Positions 8,076 through 17,201 of a stretch of DNA of 64,000 nt are shown piece after piece. Position 1 is the stretch's first letter. The number at the start of each line of letters is the position of its first letter. Both the position numbers and the translations under genes were made by a program. Source of the stretch: Candidatus Jettenia sp. (lineage in GTDB: Bacteria; Planctomycetota; Brocadiia; Brocadiales; Brocadiaceae); NCBI GenBank assembly GCA_021650895.1, contig CP091278.1:2819659-2883658 (forward strand), in the 5' to 3' direction. The notes under the pieces were generated by a model that saw only the letters and a program-made list of their open reading frames with translations, made no database searches and was not told the origin of the DNA.

Positions 8076-8942
8076 TTGATTTTAAATGACAACCAAACTT
8101 TACCATGGGGTGTAAGAAAGCGTTTGGAATTCATCGAGTTTCGGTTATTCTGGGAAGAGAAGATCAATAGAGCTGATCTTCTCTCTGTCTTTGGTATCTC
8201 AATACCGCAGGCATCTCTAGACTTCAGTAAATATCAGGAAATGGCACCAGGAAACATGAATTACGATAAAAAGAAAAAGTTTTATTACGCATCCCCAGAT
8301 TTTAAGCCTATTTTTATAACGCCATCTTCCGAGCAATATCTTTTAAGATACTTATCAGTTTGTATGGGAATTACCCAGCCACAAAAAAGCTTCTTTAGCT
8401 TTATTCCACCTATTGATATGGTTCCCCTTCCATGGAGAAGAGTAGAGCCTGATATCTTAAAGGGCGTTTTACACGCTATCAGACTTAAGAAAGCAATAAA
8501 GATTAAGTATCAATCATTAACAAGTTACGAAAAGTTAGTAAGATGGATTTCTCCGCATGCTTTAGGTTTTGATGGGTACAGATGGCATTGTCGTGCTTAT
8601 TGCTATATTGATAATTTCTTTAAGGATTTTATACTTGGACGCTTCTTACAAATAATTGAGGAAAAAGATAGTGAAATTAATCCAAAAGATGATAAAGGTT
8701 GGGAGAGCTTTATTACCGTAAAGATAGGTCCGAATCCTGAGTTTAAGGAAACTCATAGGAAAATAATTGAATATGAATATGGCATGATAAATGGAGAAGC
8801 ATTTATTCAGGTAAGATGCGCAATGCTTTTTTATTTATTAAATAGACTAGGGCTGGATATGAGAGATGAAGATAAAATCCTACAAAACAGACATATAATT
8901 TTATTAAATAGAGAAGAGATTCAAAAAGCATTGAATTCTTAA
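8076..8942 (+). CDS. capW: CapW-like WYL-domain transcriptional regulator of CBASS
   Basis: 288 residues from a TTG at 8076 with GAGGTG seven bases upstream; a TTG at 8061 lacks a site. The N-terminal winged helix-turn-helix includes VRKRLEFIEFRLFWEEKINR and GISIPQASLDFSKYQ, the pattern I know from CapW. The WYL domain follows around residues 130-200 (VRWISPHALGFDGYRWHC), then a C-terminal WCX-like extension. CapW family members repress CBASS genes and release DNA on a damage- or infection-linked signal. It is divergent from cap4 with a shared 260-bp control region. WYL regulators also control other defence loci, but placement here makes CBASS control the likely role. Confidence 0.82.
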   Translation: MILNDNQTLPWGVRKRLEFIEFRLFWEEKINRADLLSVFGISIPQASLDFSKYQEMAPGNMNYDKKKKFYYASPDFKPIFITPSSEQYLLRYLSVCMGITQPQKSFFSFIPPIDMVPLPWRRVEPDILKGVLHAIRLKKAIKIKYQSLTSYEKLVRWISPHALGFDGYRWHCRAYCYIDNFFKDFILGRFLQIIEEKDSEINPKDDKGWESFITVKIGPNPEFKETHRKIIEYEYGMINGEAFIQVRCAMLFYLLNRLGLDMRDEDKILQNRHIILLNREEIQKALNS

Positions 8943-9322
8943 ATTTTACTCTCTACAGTTTAACTACGATATTAAGATCTTATAGTTAGTTGGCATGTAG
9001 TCAACTTCAGTGGTAGCCATAAGAACTTTTAGAAAGTAACCCATTACATGATAGTTGATTGTAGCCATAAAAATGACAATACCAATTAATTATGAAAATA
9101 CTAAAAAATATCCTTTTTACGAATGAAATTCATTCAAAAGATTTGAATTTTTAATCTTTTTTCCTTTTAAAATGATAATTCATATGCTTATTATAAGGGT
9201 AAATTTTAAAAATTTAAAGTATAGTTATTTAACCCAATACATTTCGTTCTTTTTTGCCCTACAAAACGCTACATTTAAAGATAAAGAGAAAGTTTAGTAT
9301 TAATTTTCTACACGCTGATATT
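8943..9322. other. AT-rich intergenic region, no gene seen
   Basis: The stretch from the capW stop to the mod gene (650 bp including the hairpin at 9323-9388) shows no credible open frame. It contains two loose copies of a TAGCCATAA-centred sequence near 9014 and 9061 and is otherwise AT-rich. Confidence 0.4.
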
Positions 9323-9388
9323 GATCTTCAATTATTGTATTCTTTAAACTTCTACAAGACAGAAGATTAAAGAATATTCAGTGAAGAT
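9323..9388. repeat. Structured hairpin element, copy B
   Basis: The core stem (ATTCTTTAA at 9339-9347 with TTAAAGAAT at 9367-9375) encloses an inner CTTCT/AGAAG stem around ACAAGAC. An outer pair, ATCTTCA (9324-9330) with TGAAGAT (9382-9388), extends it. The central 35 nt match copy A at 1350-1384 apart from one compensatory pair. The two copies flank the region that contains CBASS. Confidence 0.6.
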
Positions 9389-9590
9389 ATCTACATTGCT
9401 TCATCTCCTGTAAATATTAAAACAATCATTCCACTCATCATATTGTTATTTAAAAAATACTATTGAAATAACTTTTTAAATGGCCTATACTCCGCATCGT
9501 TGAAAAAATTCTTGCTCTTAAGAAATGGGCGAGCATTGTTATCATACTTATAAAATGATCTAAAAATAGGTATTATTTATTTCTTGGAAT

Positions 9591-11345
9591 ATGAGACTTA
9601 CTGATAATGAAATTCGAGATATTACTAAATATTTAGAGGAAGGTAAGCCTCTGCCTGATAAGTATCGTTTCTTGCTATTTGAGGATAAGAGAGAGGTTGA
9701 ACTTATCTGGAATGGAAAGACTAATGAAATATGTAATGTAGTTTTACCATTTCAGGTAATTGAACATGTAGATGAACCGAGAGAGGAAAAAGATACAAGT
9801 AAGCAAATGCCGCTTTTTGATATTGATACCAGAGGTAGGCAACAAAAGGGTTGGACTAATAAATTGATTTGGGGAGATAATAAACTCATTTTAAGTAGCT
9901 TGAAAAACGGTCCATTACGAGAAGAAATAGAAAAACAAGGTGGTATAAAACTTATATACATTGATCCACCATTTGATATAGGGGCTAATTTTTCTATTGA
10001 TATAGAAATTGGAGATGAGCAGTTTACTAAAGAACCAAGTATTTTGGAAGAACTAGCTTACCGTGATACTTGGGGAAAAGGGGCAGATAGTTTTGTTGCT
10101 ATGATTTATGAGCGTCTTACACTAATGAGAGATTTATTGGCCAAAGACGGAAGTATTTATGTTCACTGTGACTATAGGGTGAGTGCATTTATTAAATCAA
10201 TTCTTGATGAATTGTTTAGTAAAGAGAATTATATTAATGAGATTATTTGGAAAAGGAGTGCTAATACTTCGAGCATTGGTAAAATTTGGAAAAGGGCTCA
10301 TGATACAATTCTTTATTTTTCAAAAACAAGATCTTATGTTTTTAACTTTCAAAGGAAACAACTTTCAGATACATCATTGGAAATATATTCCTTGGAAGAT
10401 GAAAAAGGAAAGTATAGGTTAGTGCCACTTTTAGTAAGTGGCAAAAGGAACGGGCAAACAGGGCAATCATGGAGAGGAATAGATCCAAATCGAAGAGGTA
10501 AAGGTGGAATGCATTGGTTAACAACCCATGATAATCTTGAAAAATATGATACTATGGGATTAATAGTTTGGCCAGAAAAAGTAGAGGGTGCACCAAATTT
10601 AAAGTATTATTTGGAGGATAATCCCGGTGTTGTCGTATCAGATTTTTGGGATGATATTAATTCAGTTAGTTCAGCAAGAAATGAATCTGTTAGTTATCCT
10701 ACCCAAAAACCTGAAGCGCTCCTTGAACGCATTGTCAAAGCCTCATCCAATGAAGGTGACATAGTAGCCGATTTCTTTTGTGGTTCAGGAACAGCCCTTG
10801 CTGTTGCCGAAAAGTTAAGCCGTAAATGGATCGGCTCTGATTTAGGTAAATTTTCTATCCATACCTCAAGGAAAAGGATGATCGGCATTCAGAGAGAACT
10901 TAAAAAAGCAGGTAAGGATTACAGGGCATTTGAGATACTCAATCTTGGCAAATATGAACGTCAACATTACATTGGTGTAAACCCTAACCTGAGAGATAAA
11001 GAAAAACAACAACAGCTTGCAAAAAAAGAGCAAGACTTTTTAAACCTGATATTGCATGCGTACCATGCAGAAAAGATCGATGGTTTTAAAACATTTCAAG
11101 GCAAAAAAGTTAATCGCTTAGTTGCAGTTGGTCCTATTAACTTACCTGTTACACGTCTATTTGTGGAAGAGATTATTCTCGAATGTCGTAAAAAACATAT
11201 TACCAAGGTAGATGTCCTTGCCTTTGAATTCGAGATGGGGCTTTTCCCTAATATTCAGGAAGAAGCGAAGAGCAAAGGGATTGATCTGGCAATGAAATAT
11301 ATACCCCGTGATGTTTTTGATAAGCGGGCAGTAGAGAAAAATTAG
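9591..11345 (+). CDS. mod: Type III restriction-modification methyltransferase (Mod), ends at a premature amber codon
   Basis: 584 residues before a TAG at 11343-11345. N6-adenine methyltransferase motifs are in beta-class order: the catalytic DPPF near residue 124 (YIDPPFDIGANF) precedes the SAM-binding ADFFCGSGTA near residue 393. Upstream are the acidic N-terminal extension and target-recognition stretch normal for Mod. The same frame continues without another stop to 11912, so the intact product would be about 773 residues. The part present holds all catalytic motifs but loses the C-terminal region, which in Mod proteins helps with Res assembly. Methylation might survive; restriction probably would not. 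TAG ends other genes here (sheath, AAA+ ATPase), so it is a real stop. Confidence 0.85.
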   Translation: MRLTDNEIRDITKYLEEGKPLPDKYRFLLFEDKREVELIWNGKTNEICNVVLPFQVIEHVDEPREEKDTSKQMPLFDIDTRGRQQKGWTNKLIWGDNKLILSSLKNGPLREEIEKQGGIKLIYIDPPFDIGANFSIDIEIGDEQFTKEPSILEELAYRDTWGKGADSFVAMIYERLTLMRDLLAKDGSIYVHCDYRVSAFIKSILDELFSKENYINEIIWKRSANTSSIGKIWKRAHDTILYFSKTRSYVFNFQRKQLSDTSLEIYSLEDEKGKYRLVPLLVSGKRNGQTGQSWRGIDPNRRGKGGMHWLTTHDNLEKYDTMGLIVWPEKVEGAPNLKYYLEDNPGVVVSDFWDDINSVSSARNESVSYPTQKPEALLERIVKASSNEGDIVADFFCGSGTALAVAEKLSRKWIGSDLGKFSIHTSRKRMIGIQRELKKAGKDYRAFEILNLGKYERQHYIGVNPNLRDKEKQQQLAKKEQDFLNLILHAYHAEKIDGFKTFQGKKVNRLVAVGPINLPVTRLFVEEIILECRKKHITKVDVLAFEFEMGLFPNIQEEAKSKGIDLAMKYIPRDVFDKRAVEKN

Positions 11346-11912
11346 ATTGTATTTCATGATGTTTCCTACATCGAAGTAAAACCCCATCTTAAGGAAATCC
11401 CAGACAAAAAGAGTCGCTCTGGTGTACGCTATTCTGTTGCTGTTGAACTTACTGATTTCTCTGTTTTTTACAATCAGGATTCTATCAGTAATGCAGAGGC
11501 AAATTTAAAAAATGGTGGTAATAAAATTGTGGTAGAAAATGGCCAAATTATTAAAATCTCAAAGGATAAAAATGGAATTACTACTCGTGAATCATTAACG
11601 AAAAAATGGACAGATTGGATTGATTACTGGGCAGTTGATTTTGACTTTGAGAATAAAAAAGAGATTATTCTGGTAAAAAAAGAACAGGCTCCTGGCTCCT
11701 CTCAAGGGGAGAATAAAGAAGAATATGAAGAGGTCTGGATGGGTGATTATGTCTTTGAAAATGAGTGGCAATCATTCCGTACTAAAAAGGATCGTAATCT
11801 GGAGTTAATAAGTATATACAAGGAATGTGATAAGGGCCGGAGAAAAATAGCAGTAAAAGTAGTAGATATTTTTGGTAATGATACAATGAAGGTGATAGAG
11901 ATTAATATCTAA
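11346..11912 (+). pseudogene. mod: C-terminal portion of Mod, separated by an in-frame TAG
   Basis: Read in the same frame as mod, this gives IVFHDVSYIEVKP, then a continuous domain rich in beta-strands (YSVAVELTDFSVFYNQ and further) to the stop at 11910-11912. An internal GTG at 11529 could start a 127-residue fragment, but no clear ribosome site precedes it. The sequence is well conserved in character and directly continuous, so a recent single CAG-to-TAG or AAG-to-TAG type change, or a sequencing error, explains the split better than two genes. Confidence 0.8.
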
Positions 11913-11917
11913 CAGAT

Positions 11918-13534
11918 ATGACTACTCTTAAAGAATTTAATAGTTGGCTACAGCAATCTGAGGGTTGTATTCTTGAATTTAAGACTGCAAAAAATAATTT
12001 TAGTGCTGATAAAGATTTACCTGATTATTGCGCCGCACTATCTAACGAGGGTGGAGGAAAGCTAATCCTTGGGGTTAATCCTAATAAGAAAGTAGTAGGG
12101 ACTTCAGCATTTCAAGGCACTCATAATAGATTATCCCATGAACTATTTACCAAAATTAAAATCAGGGTTGATGTTGAAGAATTTTATCATCCAGAAGGGC
12201 GTGTATTGATTTTCCACATTCCGTCACGACCTCAGGGAAGACCAATAAAATCGACGGGATCTTATACATACCCTATGCGTGCAGGGGAGTCTCTTACCGA
12301 AATGGATGAAATAACTCTCAAATCAATCTTTAGTGAAACTAATCCAGATTTTTCAAACAAGATTGTAAACGGATTATCATTAATTGATTTAGATGAAAAA
12401 GCACTAGAGAATTTCAAGAAGAGATGGGCACAAAAAGCAGAACGAGAAGATTATCTCACATTCTCAAATGAGAAAATGTTACGTGCTATAGGATTGCTAT
12501 CAGATAAGGGTCTCAATTATGCATGTTTAATTTTGTTTGGAAAAAAAGAAAAGATTTGTGAGCTGCTTCCTGGCAGCGAGATTATTTTCGAGTGGCGGCA
12601 GGATGCAAAAAAGGTATCTCATGATTTTCGTATAAATTGGCGTGAGCCATTTTTAAAAATCTATGATGAAGTATGGGAAGCCATTAATGCTCGCAATCTC
12701 CGTATTCCTTTTCAAGAAGGACTTTTCCAAAGGGAAGTATATGCCTTTAGTGAGAAGCCGATTCGTGAGGCGTTACTCAATGCTGTAGCTCATCGTGATT
12801 ATACTATTAACAACCAATCAACTTTTATAAAGGCATCTCCGGAAGAATTTATTATTGAAAGTCCGGGTGGATTTCCTCCAGGTATCACTCTTGAAAACAT
12901 CCTTTACAAAACATACTGGAGAAACAGAAGTATTGCAGAAACGTTTGAAAAAGCAGGATTGGCAGAGCGTTCGGGACAGGGTATGGATGATATTTTTGGA
13001 AGCACCATTAAAGAGGGTAAGGGAATGCCGGATTTATCCGAAAGCGATGATTATTCAGTCCGTCTCAAAATTCCTGCACAAGTCAAAGATACAGATTTTA
13101 TTTTTTTCCTTGAGAGGGTAGCGCATAGCAAACAGATTATGCTTTCTTTTGAAGAGATATATGAATTGGAGAAGATTCGAGAACAACAGGTTGTTTCTAA
13201 ATTAAAGTATAGGGATAAATTTTTAGACCTCGGAATCATTGAGAAAGTAGGCCATACAAGGGGGTCAAAATATATTCTTTCTCATAAATACTATGTTCAT
13301 GAAGGGAAAATCGGCATACATACTCGACTTACTGGACTCTCTCGTGATCAAAAGAAAGAATTAATATTAAATCATTTAAGAAAAAACGAAAAAGGAATTA
13401 TGAAAGATTTCCTTGATGTTTTTCGTGACTTAAAACAACGCGATATAAATAATTTATTACAGGAGCTAAAGAAAGCAGAAAAGGTAGTTTATGTTGGAAC
13501 AAAAAGGTCTGGTTATTGGGCTTTAAAAGAATGA
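11918..13534 (+). CDS. Schlafen AlbA_2-domain / RecG-like ATP-binding regulator within the RM operon
   Basis: 538 residues. The N-terminal AlbA_2 domain runs from about 10-135 (EGCILEFKTAKNNF, ALSNEGGGKLILGV). A middle GHKL-like part carries FSEKPIREALLNAVAHRDYT and IESPGGFPPGI (HATPase_c_4 type). The C-terminus looks like winged-helix repeats. Proteins of this type are often labelled ATP-dependent DNA helicase-related or putative transcriptional regulators and are found inside type III RM and other defence loci. Here it starts six bases after the mod remainder and precedes res, so it belongs to the same operon. Its exact role is unknown; DNA or nucleic-acid binding with ATP control is inferred. 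Confidence 0.75.
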   Translation: MTTLKEFNSWLQQSEGCILEFKTAKNNFSADKDLPDYCAALSNEGGGKLILGVNPNKKVVGTSAFQGTHNRLSHELFTKIKIRVDVEEFYHPEGRVLIFHIPSRPQGRPIKSTGSYTYPMRAGESLTEMDEITLKSIFSETNPDFSNKIVNGLSLIDLDEKALENFKKRWAQKAEREDYLTFSNEKMLRAIGLLSDKGLNYACLILFGKKEKICELLPGSEIIFEWRQDAKKVSHDFRINWREPFLKIYDEVWEAINARNLRIPFQEGLFQREVYAFSEKPIREALLNAVAHRDYTINNQSTFIKASPEEFIIESPGGFPPGITLENILYKTYWRNRSIAETFEKAGLAERSGQGMDDIFGSTIKEGKGMPDLSESDDYSVRLKIPAQVKDTDFIFFLERVAHSKQIMLSFEEIYELEKIREQQVVSKLKYRDKFLDLGIIEKVGHTRGSKYILSHKYYVHEGKIGIHTRLTGLSRDQKKELILNHLRKNEKGIMKDFLDVFRDLKQRDINNLLQELKKAEKVVYVGTKRSGYWALKE

Positions 13535-13654
13535 AATTAGTTAAAAAATTAACTAATTAAAGAGTAAAGTAGTTAAAGAAAATCAGTAAATACTTAGAAA
13601 TAAATAGCTTAAGCAGATTGGAAATTAGTTAAAATTTATAAAATTTAGTTGAAT

Positions 13655-16351
13655 ATGGCATTACATCCCCAATTCCCCAAATCACCCTATGCAATACTTG
13701 ATCCCGATATCAGATGGTTCCCTGCGGATGAGACATTAAGGGAACAGAGCTACGATAAGCTCTTACCACCCTTAGTTGCAGTACTTCGCAAGAAGGTGAA
13801 AATATGGCGGGATTCAGGCTACGAGGGTGCAAGCGCTACTAGTTCCGCATTACTGAAGTGGTGGTTTCAGACGGAACACCTATTACCTGCCTCTGATGGT
13901 AGTATGTTTTTATTCGAGTACTATTTTGCACAAAGAGAAGCGCTTGAGACCATTATTTACTTACATGAGATTATTCATGTACATGATAAATTTGATTTAC
14001 TTCGCTTTGATAGTTCGAGTGCTGTTTCAGCAGGTATGTTCCCGGAAACCTGGAAACGATTTGTAATAAAAATGGCTACCGGAAGTGGTAAAACCAAAGT
14101 ATTGAGCCTTATTCTTGCCTGGTGTTATTTTCATAAGTTGTACGAAGAAAATTCGACACTTGCTAGAAATTTTCTGATAATAACACCGAATATTATTGTT
14201 TTAGACAGAATTCGAACAGATTTTGATAGATTGAAGATATTTTTTCATGACCCAGTTTTGCCACACAATGGCTTCGAGGGTAAAAATTGGAAGGACGATT
14301 TTCAACTTACCTTGCATATTCAAGATAACGTAAATGTTATTCGAAAGACAGGCAATATTTTTCTTACCAATATTCACCGGGTGTACGATAGTAATAAAAA
14401 AGAGCCTTCATTTGAGGATGACGATACTTCTGACTATTTTCTTGGTGTAAGGCCAGTTGGAGCGACTAACGAATCGAAATTAGATTTGAGCACTATTGTA
14501 CGGGATATTGATGAGTTAGTCATATTGAATGACGAAGCACACCATATTCATGATGAGAATTTAGCATGGTTTAAATCAATACAGGATATCCATAATCGTC
14601 TTTTGCAGAAAGATGGTATGTTATCAATGCAGATAGATGTAACGGCAACACCAAAGCATAATAACGGTGCAATTTTCGTTCAAACTATAGCCGACTATCC
14701 ACTGGTTGAGGCGATTTATCAGGATGTCGTAAAACATCCAGTATTACCTGATTCAGCAAGCAGGGCAAAATTGGTTGAAAAGAAAAGCTCAAAATATACA
14801 GAAAAATATGAGGATTACATTCATCTAGGCTATCTGGAGTGGAAAAAGGTTTATGATGAGCATATAAAATTAGGTAAAAAGGCCGTCTTCTTTCTAATGA
14901 CAGATGATACAAAAAATTGTGATGAGGTTGCAGAGTATTTAAGAAACAGGTATCCAGAATTTAGAGATAAAGATGCAGTTTTGGTAATTCATACTAAAAA
15001 TAATGGTGAAATATCCGAGGTAAGTAGCGGTAAGGGAAAAGAAGAATTAGAAATTTTAAGGAAAGCAGCGAATGAGGTTGATAATACGGAAAGCCCATAT
15101 AAAGCTATTGTTTCAGTTTTGATGCTAAAAGAGGGATGGGATGTTAAAAATGTTACCACAATTGTAGGTTTAAGGGCTTATAGTGCAAAAAGTAATATCC
15201 TTCCTGAACAGACACTTGGCAGAGGATTAAGGAGAATGTATCGTGACAAGGATGTTACAGAATTTGTAAGCGTTGTGGGAACGGATGCTTTTATGGATTT
15301 TGTAGAGTCGATTAAGAATGAGGGTGTTGAGCTTGAAAGAAGAAAAATGGGTGAAGGAACAGCCCCCAAAGCGCCTTTGGTTATAGAAATTGATAGGGAA
15401 AACGGTAAAAAGGATCTCGATAAGTTAGATATTCAGATACCAATTTTAACGTCAAGGATATATAGGGAATATAAAAATTTATCAGGACTTGATGTTTCAA
15501 ATTTTGGCACAAACAAAGTTAAGATAATAGAGTTCAGTGAAGAAGAGAAGAGAGAAATTGTATTTAAAGATATTACAACGAATGAGATCACACATAAGAC
15601 TATCTTAGATGGTGATTTTGTGGCAAATTATCAGAGCGTTATTGGCTATTTTACGCAAATTATTATGAGAGAATTGAGACTTGTGAGTGGTTATGATGTG
15701 CTGTATGAAAAAGTAAAGACATTTATTAAGACCTCTTTATTTGAAAAAGAAGTTAATTTAGAAGATTTGAATATACTGAGAAATCTATCAGAGTTACAAG
15801 TAAATAAAACAATTATTGAAACATTCAAAAAAAAGATAAATGAATTGACCGTTTTAGACAGAGGGGAAGCTGAGATTAGAGATCATATCAAAATCAGCAA
15901 GTGTCGTCCTTTTGTTACTAAAGACCAGGGCTACTTGATACCTAGATTAAGCATATTCAACAAGATTATTGGAGATAGTAATCTAGAACTGAGATTTGCA
16001 TCATTTTTAGAGACATGCGAAGGAGAAATCACATCTTATGTCAAAAATTATTTAGCAGTCCATTTTAAAATTGATTATAAGAACAGCGTTGGTGATATTT
16101 CTAATTACTACCCCGATTTTATTGTAAAAAAATCTGAAAAAGAAATACACATAATTGAGGTCAAAGGACAAGAGGATTTTGATGTGCCCTTAAAACTTGA
16201 GAGATTAAAACAATGGTGTGAAGATATTAATGCTATACAGGCTAATATTAAATATAGTTGGCTTTTTGTTGATGAAGAGGGTTTTGAAAAATATAAACCT
16301 AAGAACTTTAGAGAATTAGTGAACAATTTTAAAAAATACAGAAATGATTGA
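13655..16351 (+). CDS. res: Type III restriction enzyme Res subunit
   Basis: 898 residues from the ATG at 13655; a TTG two codons upstream is also possible. It is an SF2 helicase with Walker A ATGSGKT near residue 142, the DEAH box (LNDEAHHIHD) near 293 and motif VI EQTLGRGLRR near 520. The C-terminal PD-(D/E)xK nuclease is YYPDFIV followed by EVKGQ (residues 817-836). In type III systems Res translocates or slides and cuts DNA when two Mod sites are unmethylated. The gene appears full length, unlike its partner mod. The 120-bp gap upstream is AT-rich with repeated TTAGTTAA motifs. Confidence 0.88.
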   Translation: MALHPQFPKSPYAILDPDIRWFPADETLREQSYDKLLPPLVAVLRKKVKIWRDSGYEGASATSSALLKWWFQTEHLLPASDGSMFLFEYYFAQREALETIIYLHEIIHVHDKFDLLRFDSSSAVSAGMFPETWKRFVIKMATGSGKTKVLSLILAWCYFHKLYEENSTLARNFLIITPNIIVLDRIRTDFDRLKIFFHDPVLPHNGFEGKNWKDDFQLTLHIQDNVNVIRKTGNIFLTNIHRVYDSNKKEPSFEDDDTSDYFLGVRPVGATNESKLDLSTIVRDIDELVILNDEAHHIHDENLAWFKSIQDIHNRLLQKDGMLSMQIDVTATPKHNNGAIFVQTIADYPLVEAIYQDVVKHPVLPDSASRAKLVEKKSSKYTEKYEDYIHLGYLEWKKVYDEHIKLGKKAVFFLMTDDTKNCDEVAEYLRNRYPEFRDKDAVLVIHTKNNGEISEVSSGKGKEELEILRKAANEVDNTESPYKAIVSVLMLKEGWDVKNVTTIVGLRAYSAKSNILPEQTLGRGLRRMYRDKDVTEFVSVVGTDAFMDFVESIKNEGVELERRKMGEGTAPKAPLVIEIDRENGKKDLDKLDIQIPILTSRIYREYKNLSGLDVSNFGTNKVKIIEFSEEEKREIVFKDITTNEITHKTILDGDFVANYQSVIGYFTQIIMRELRLVSGYDVLYEKVKTFIKTSLFEKEVNLEDLNILRNLSELQVNKTIIETFKKKINELTVLDRGEAEIRDHIKISKCRPFVTKDQGYLIPRLSIFNKIIGDSNLELRFASFLETCEGEITSYVKNYLAVHFKIDYKNSVGDISNYYPDFIVKKSEKEIHIIEVKGQEDFDVPLKLERLKQWCEDINAIQANIKYSWLFVDEEGFEKYKPKNFRELVNNFKKYRND

Positions 16352-16368
16352 ATCAGATCGAGAAAAAT

Positions 16369-16612
16369 CCTAAGTTTCATCTTCGATTATTTCCAAATCT
16401 TTCTTTAATTGTTTTGGTTTAACTCCTCTTCTCTTATATTTGTCAATCTTATTCCATAGTACTTCAGGGCTAAGGACTTCCAAATCTGATGCATATTTAA
16501 TAATCGCTGCCCTTGCTGCTTCATCTTTATTCGGGAAAAGCCCTATCTTAACCATCTTCTCTAAGGCATTATCTTCCATTCCTGCTAATTTAATAGCTGT
16601 TTCAGTTTTCAT
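16369..16612 (-). CDS. Small antitoxin-like protein (ribbon-helix-helix-like)
   Basis: 80 residues from the ATG at 16612, which has an AGGTGA site; an earlier ATG at 16642 has none. The sequence METE-like start is MKTETAIKLAGMEDNALEKM, followed by NKDEAARAAIIKYASDL and a basic C-terminus. The helix pattern resembles small RHH or VapB-type antitoxins, but no toxin gene is adjacent. The last 146 bp of the gene region are duplicated at 19026-19171 with about five mismatches. It lies between res and the tRNA fragment, near the proposed island end. Confidence 0.5.
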
Positions 16613-16771
16613 ATATATCACCTGTTTTGATGTTGGTTTCAAAATACTGTTTGTTGCTGATCATTGTATACTGGTATTCAGTATAAGACATCCTTAGATA
16701 AAATCAATCAAACATTTTAGAAATATTCTAACACTTTTCTAACAAACTATCCAAAAACATCCAAAAACAGC

Positions 16772-16826
16772 AAGTAAGGCTTTACTATTTAATAGCGATA
16801 AAGCCATTATTAGCAAAGCCTTACTT
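16772..16826. repeat. 12-bp perfect inverted repeat next to the island end
   Basis: AAGTAAGGCTTT at 16772-16783 is matched by its exact complement at 16815-16826. It lies 34 bp left of the tRNA fragment, a position where integrase arm sites or a terminator would be expected. Confidence 0.45.
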
Positions 16827-16859
16827 CTTACAGGTTATTATTGGTTATGTTTCAAATTT

Positions 16860-16906
16860 GGCTCATAACCCGGAGGCCGTGGGTTCAAATCCCACCCCCG
16901 CTACCA
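16860..16906 (+). other. 3' half of an initiator tRNA-Met gene; probable attachment site
   Basis: The sequence begins in the anticodon stem, GGCTCATAACCCGG (CAT anticodon in a normal seven-base loop), and continues through a T-arm with GGTTCAAATCC and acceptor end CCCCGCTACCA, including CCA. To its left the 5' anticodon stem is not complementary and there is no D-arm, so it is not a functional tRNA. Tyrosine recombinases often use this anticodon-loop-to-3'-end segment as the crossover site. The fragment with its downstream terminator marks the distal end of an island; the regenerated intact tRNA should be on the far left, outside the window. Confidence 0.8.
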
Positions 16907-16917
16907 ATCTAAATAAG

Positions 16918-16946
16918 GGCTTAGAGGTTTTCTCTAAGCCTTTTTT
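16918..16946 (+). terminator. Intrinsic terminator after the tRNA fragment
   Basis: GGCTTAGAG (16918-16926) pairs perfectly with CTCTAAGCC (16932-16940) and is followed by TTTTTT. It was probably the native terminator of the tRNA gene before integration. Confidence 0.8.
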
Positions 16947-17201
16947 GTTAGAATCTTCTAACACTTTCCGGACTCGAAAAGCTACCAGAATGCCCTACAA
17001 AACCAAGAATGCTGTCGAGTTTCTTCGCCTGCTCCGAATTAACCTCTTTTATTAAGTGTCTATACCTATCAAGTGTTGTCTGTATGTCCTTCCTAATTGG
17101 TTATGGAATCCCTCCGGTAACCGTTCAATCTGCATCGTCTTGATCATCCCCGACTCCTACTATCGTTACCTCCTTGCAGTCAAACCGTTCCACTACTTTC
17201 T

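Noticed and set aside
11343-11345. Amber codon in mod as pyrrolysine or another recoded residue
   Set aside because: TAG ends several genes here normally, no pyrrolysine genes or insertion element are visible, and methyltransferases of this type are not known to use it.
16858-17055. Short open frame over the tRNA fragment (65 codons)
   Set aside because: It reads through the tRNA and the terminator hairpin, has no ribosome site and no family resemblance.
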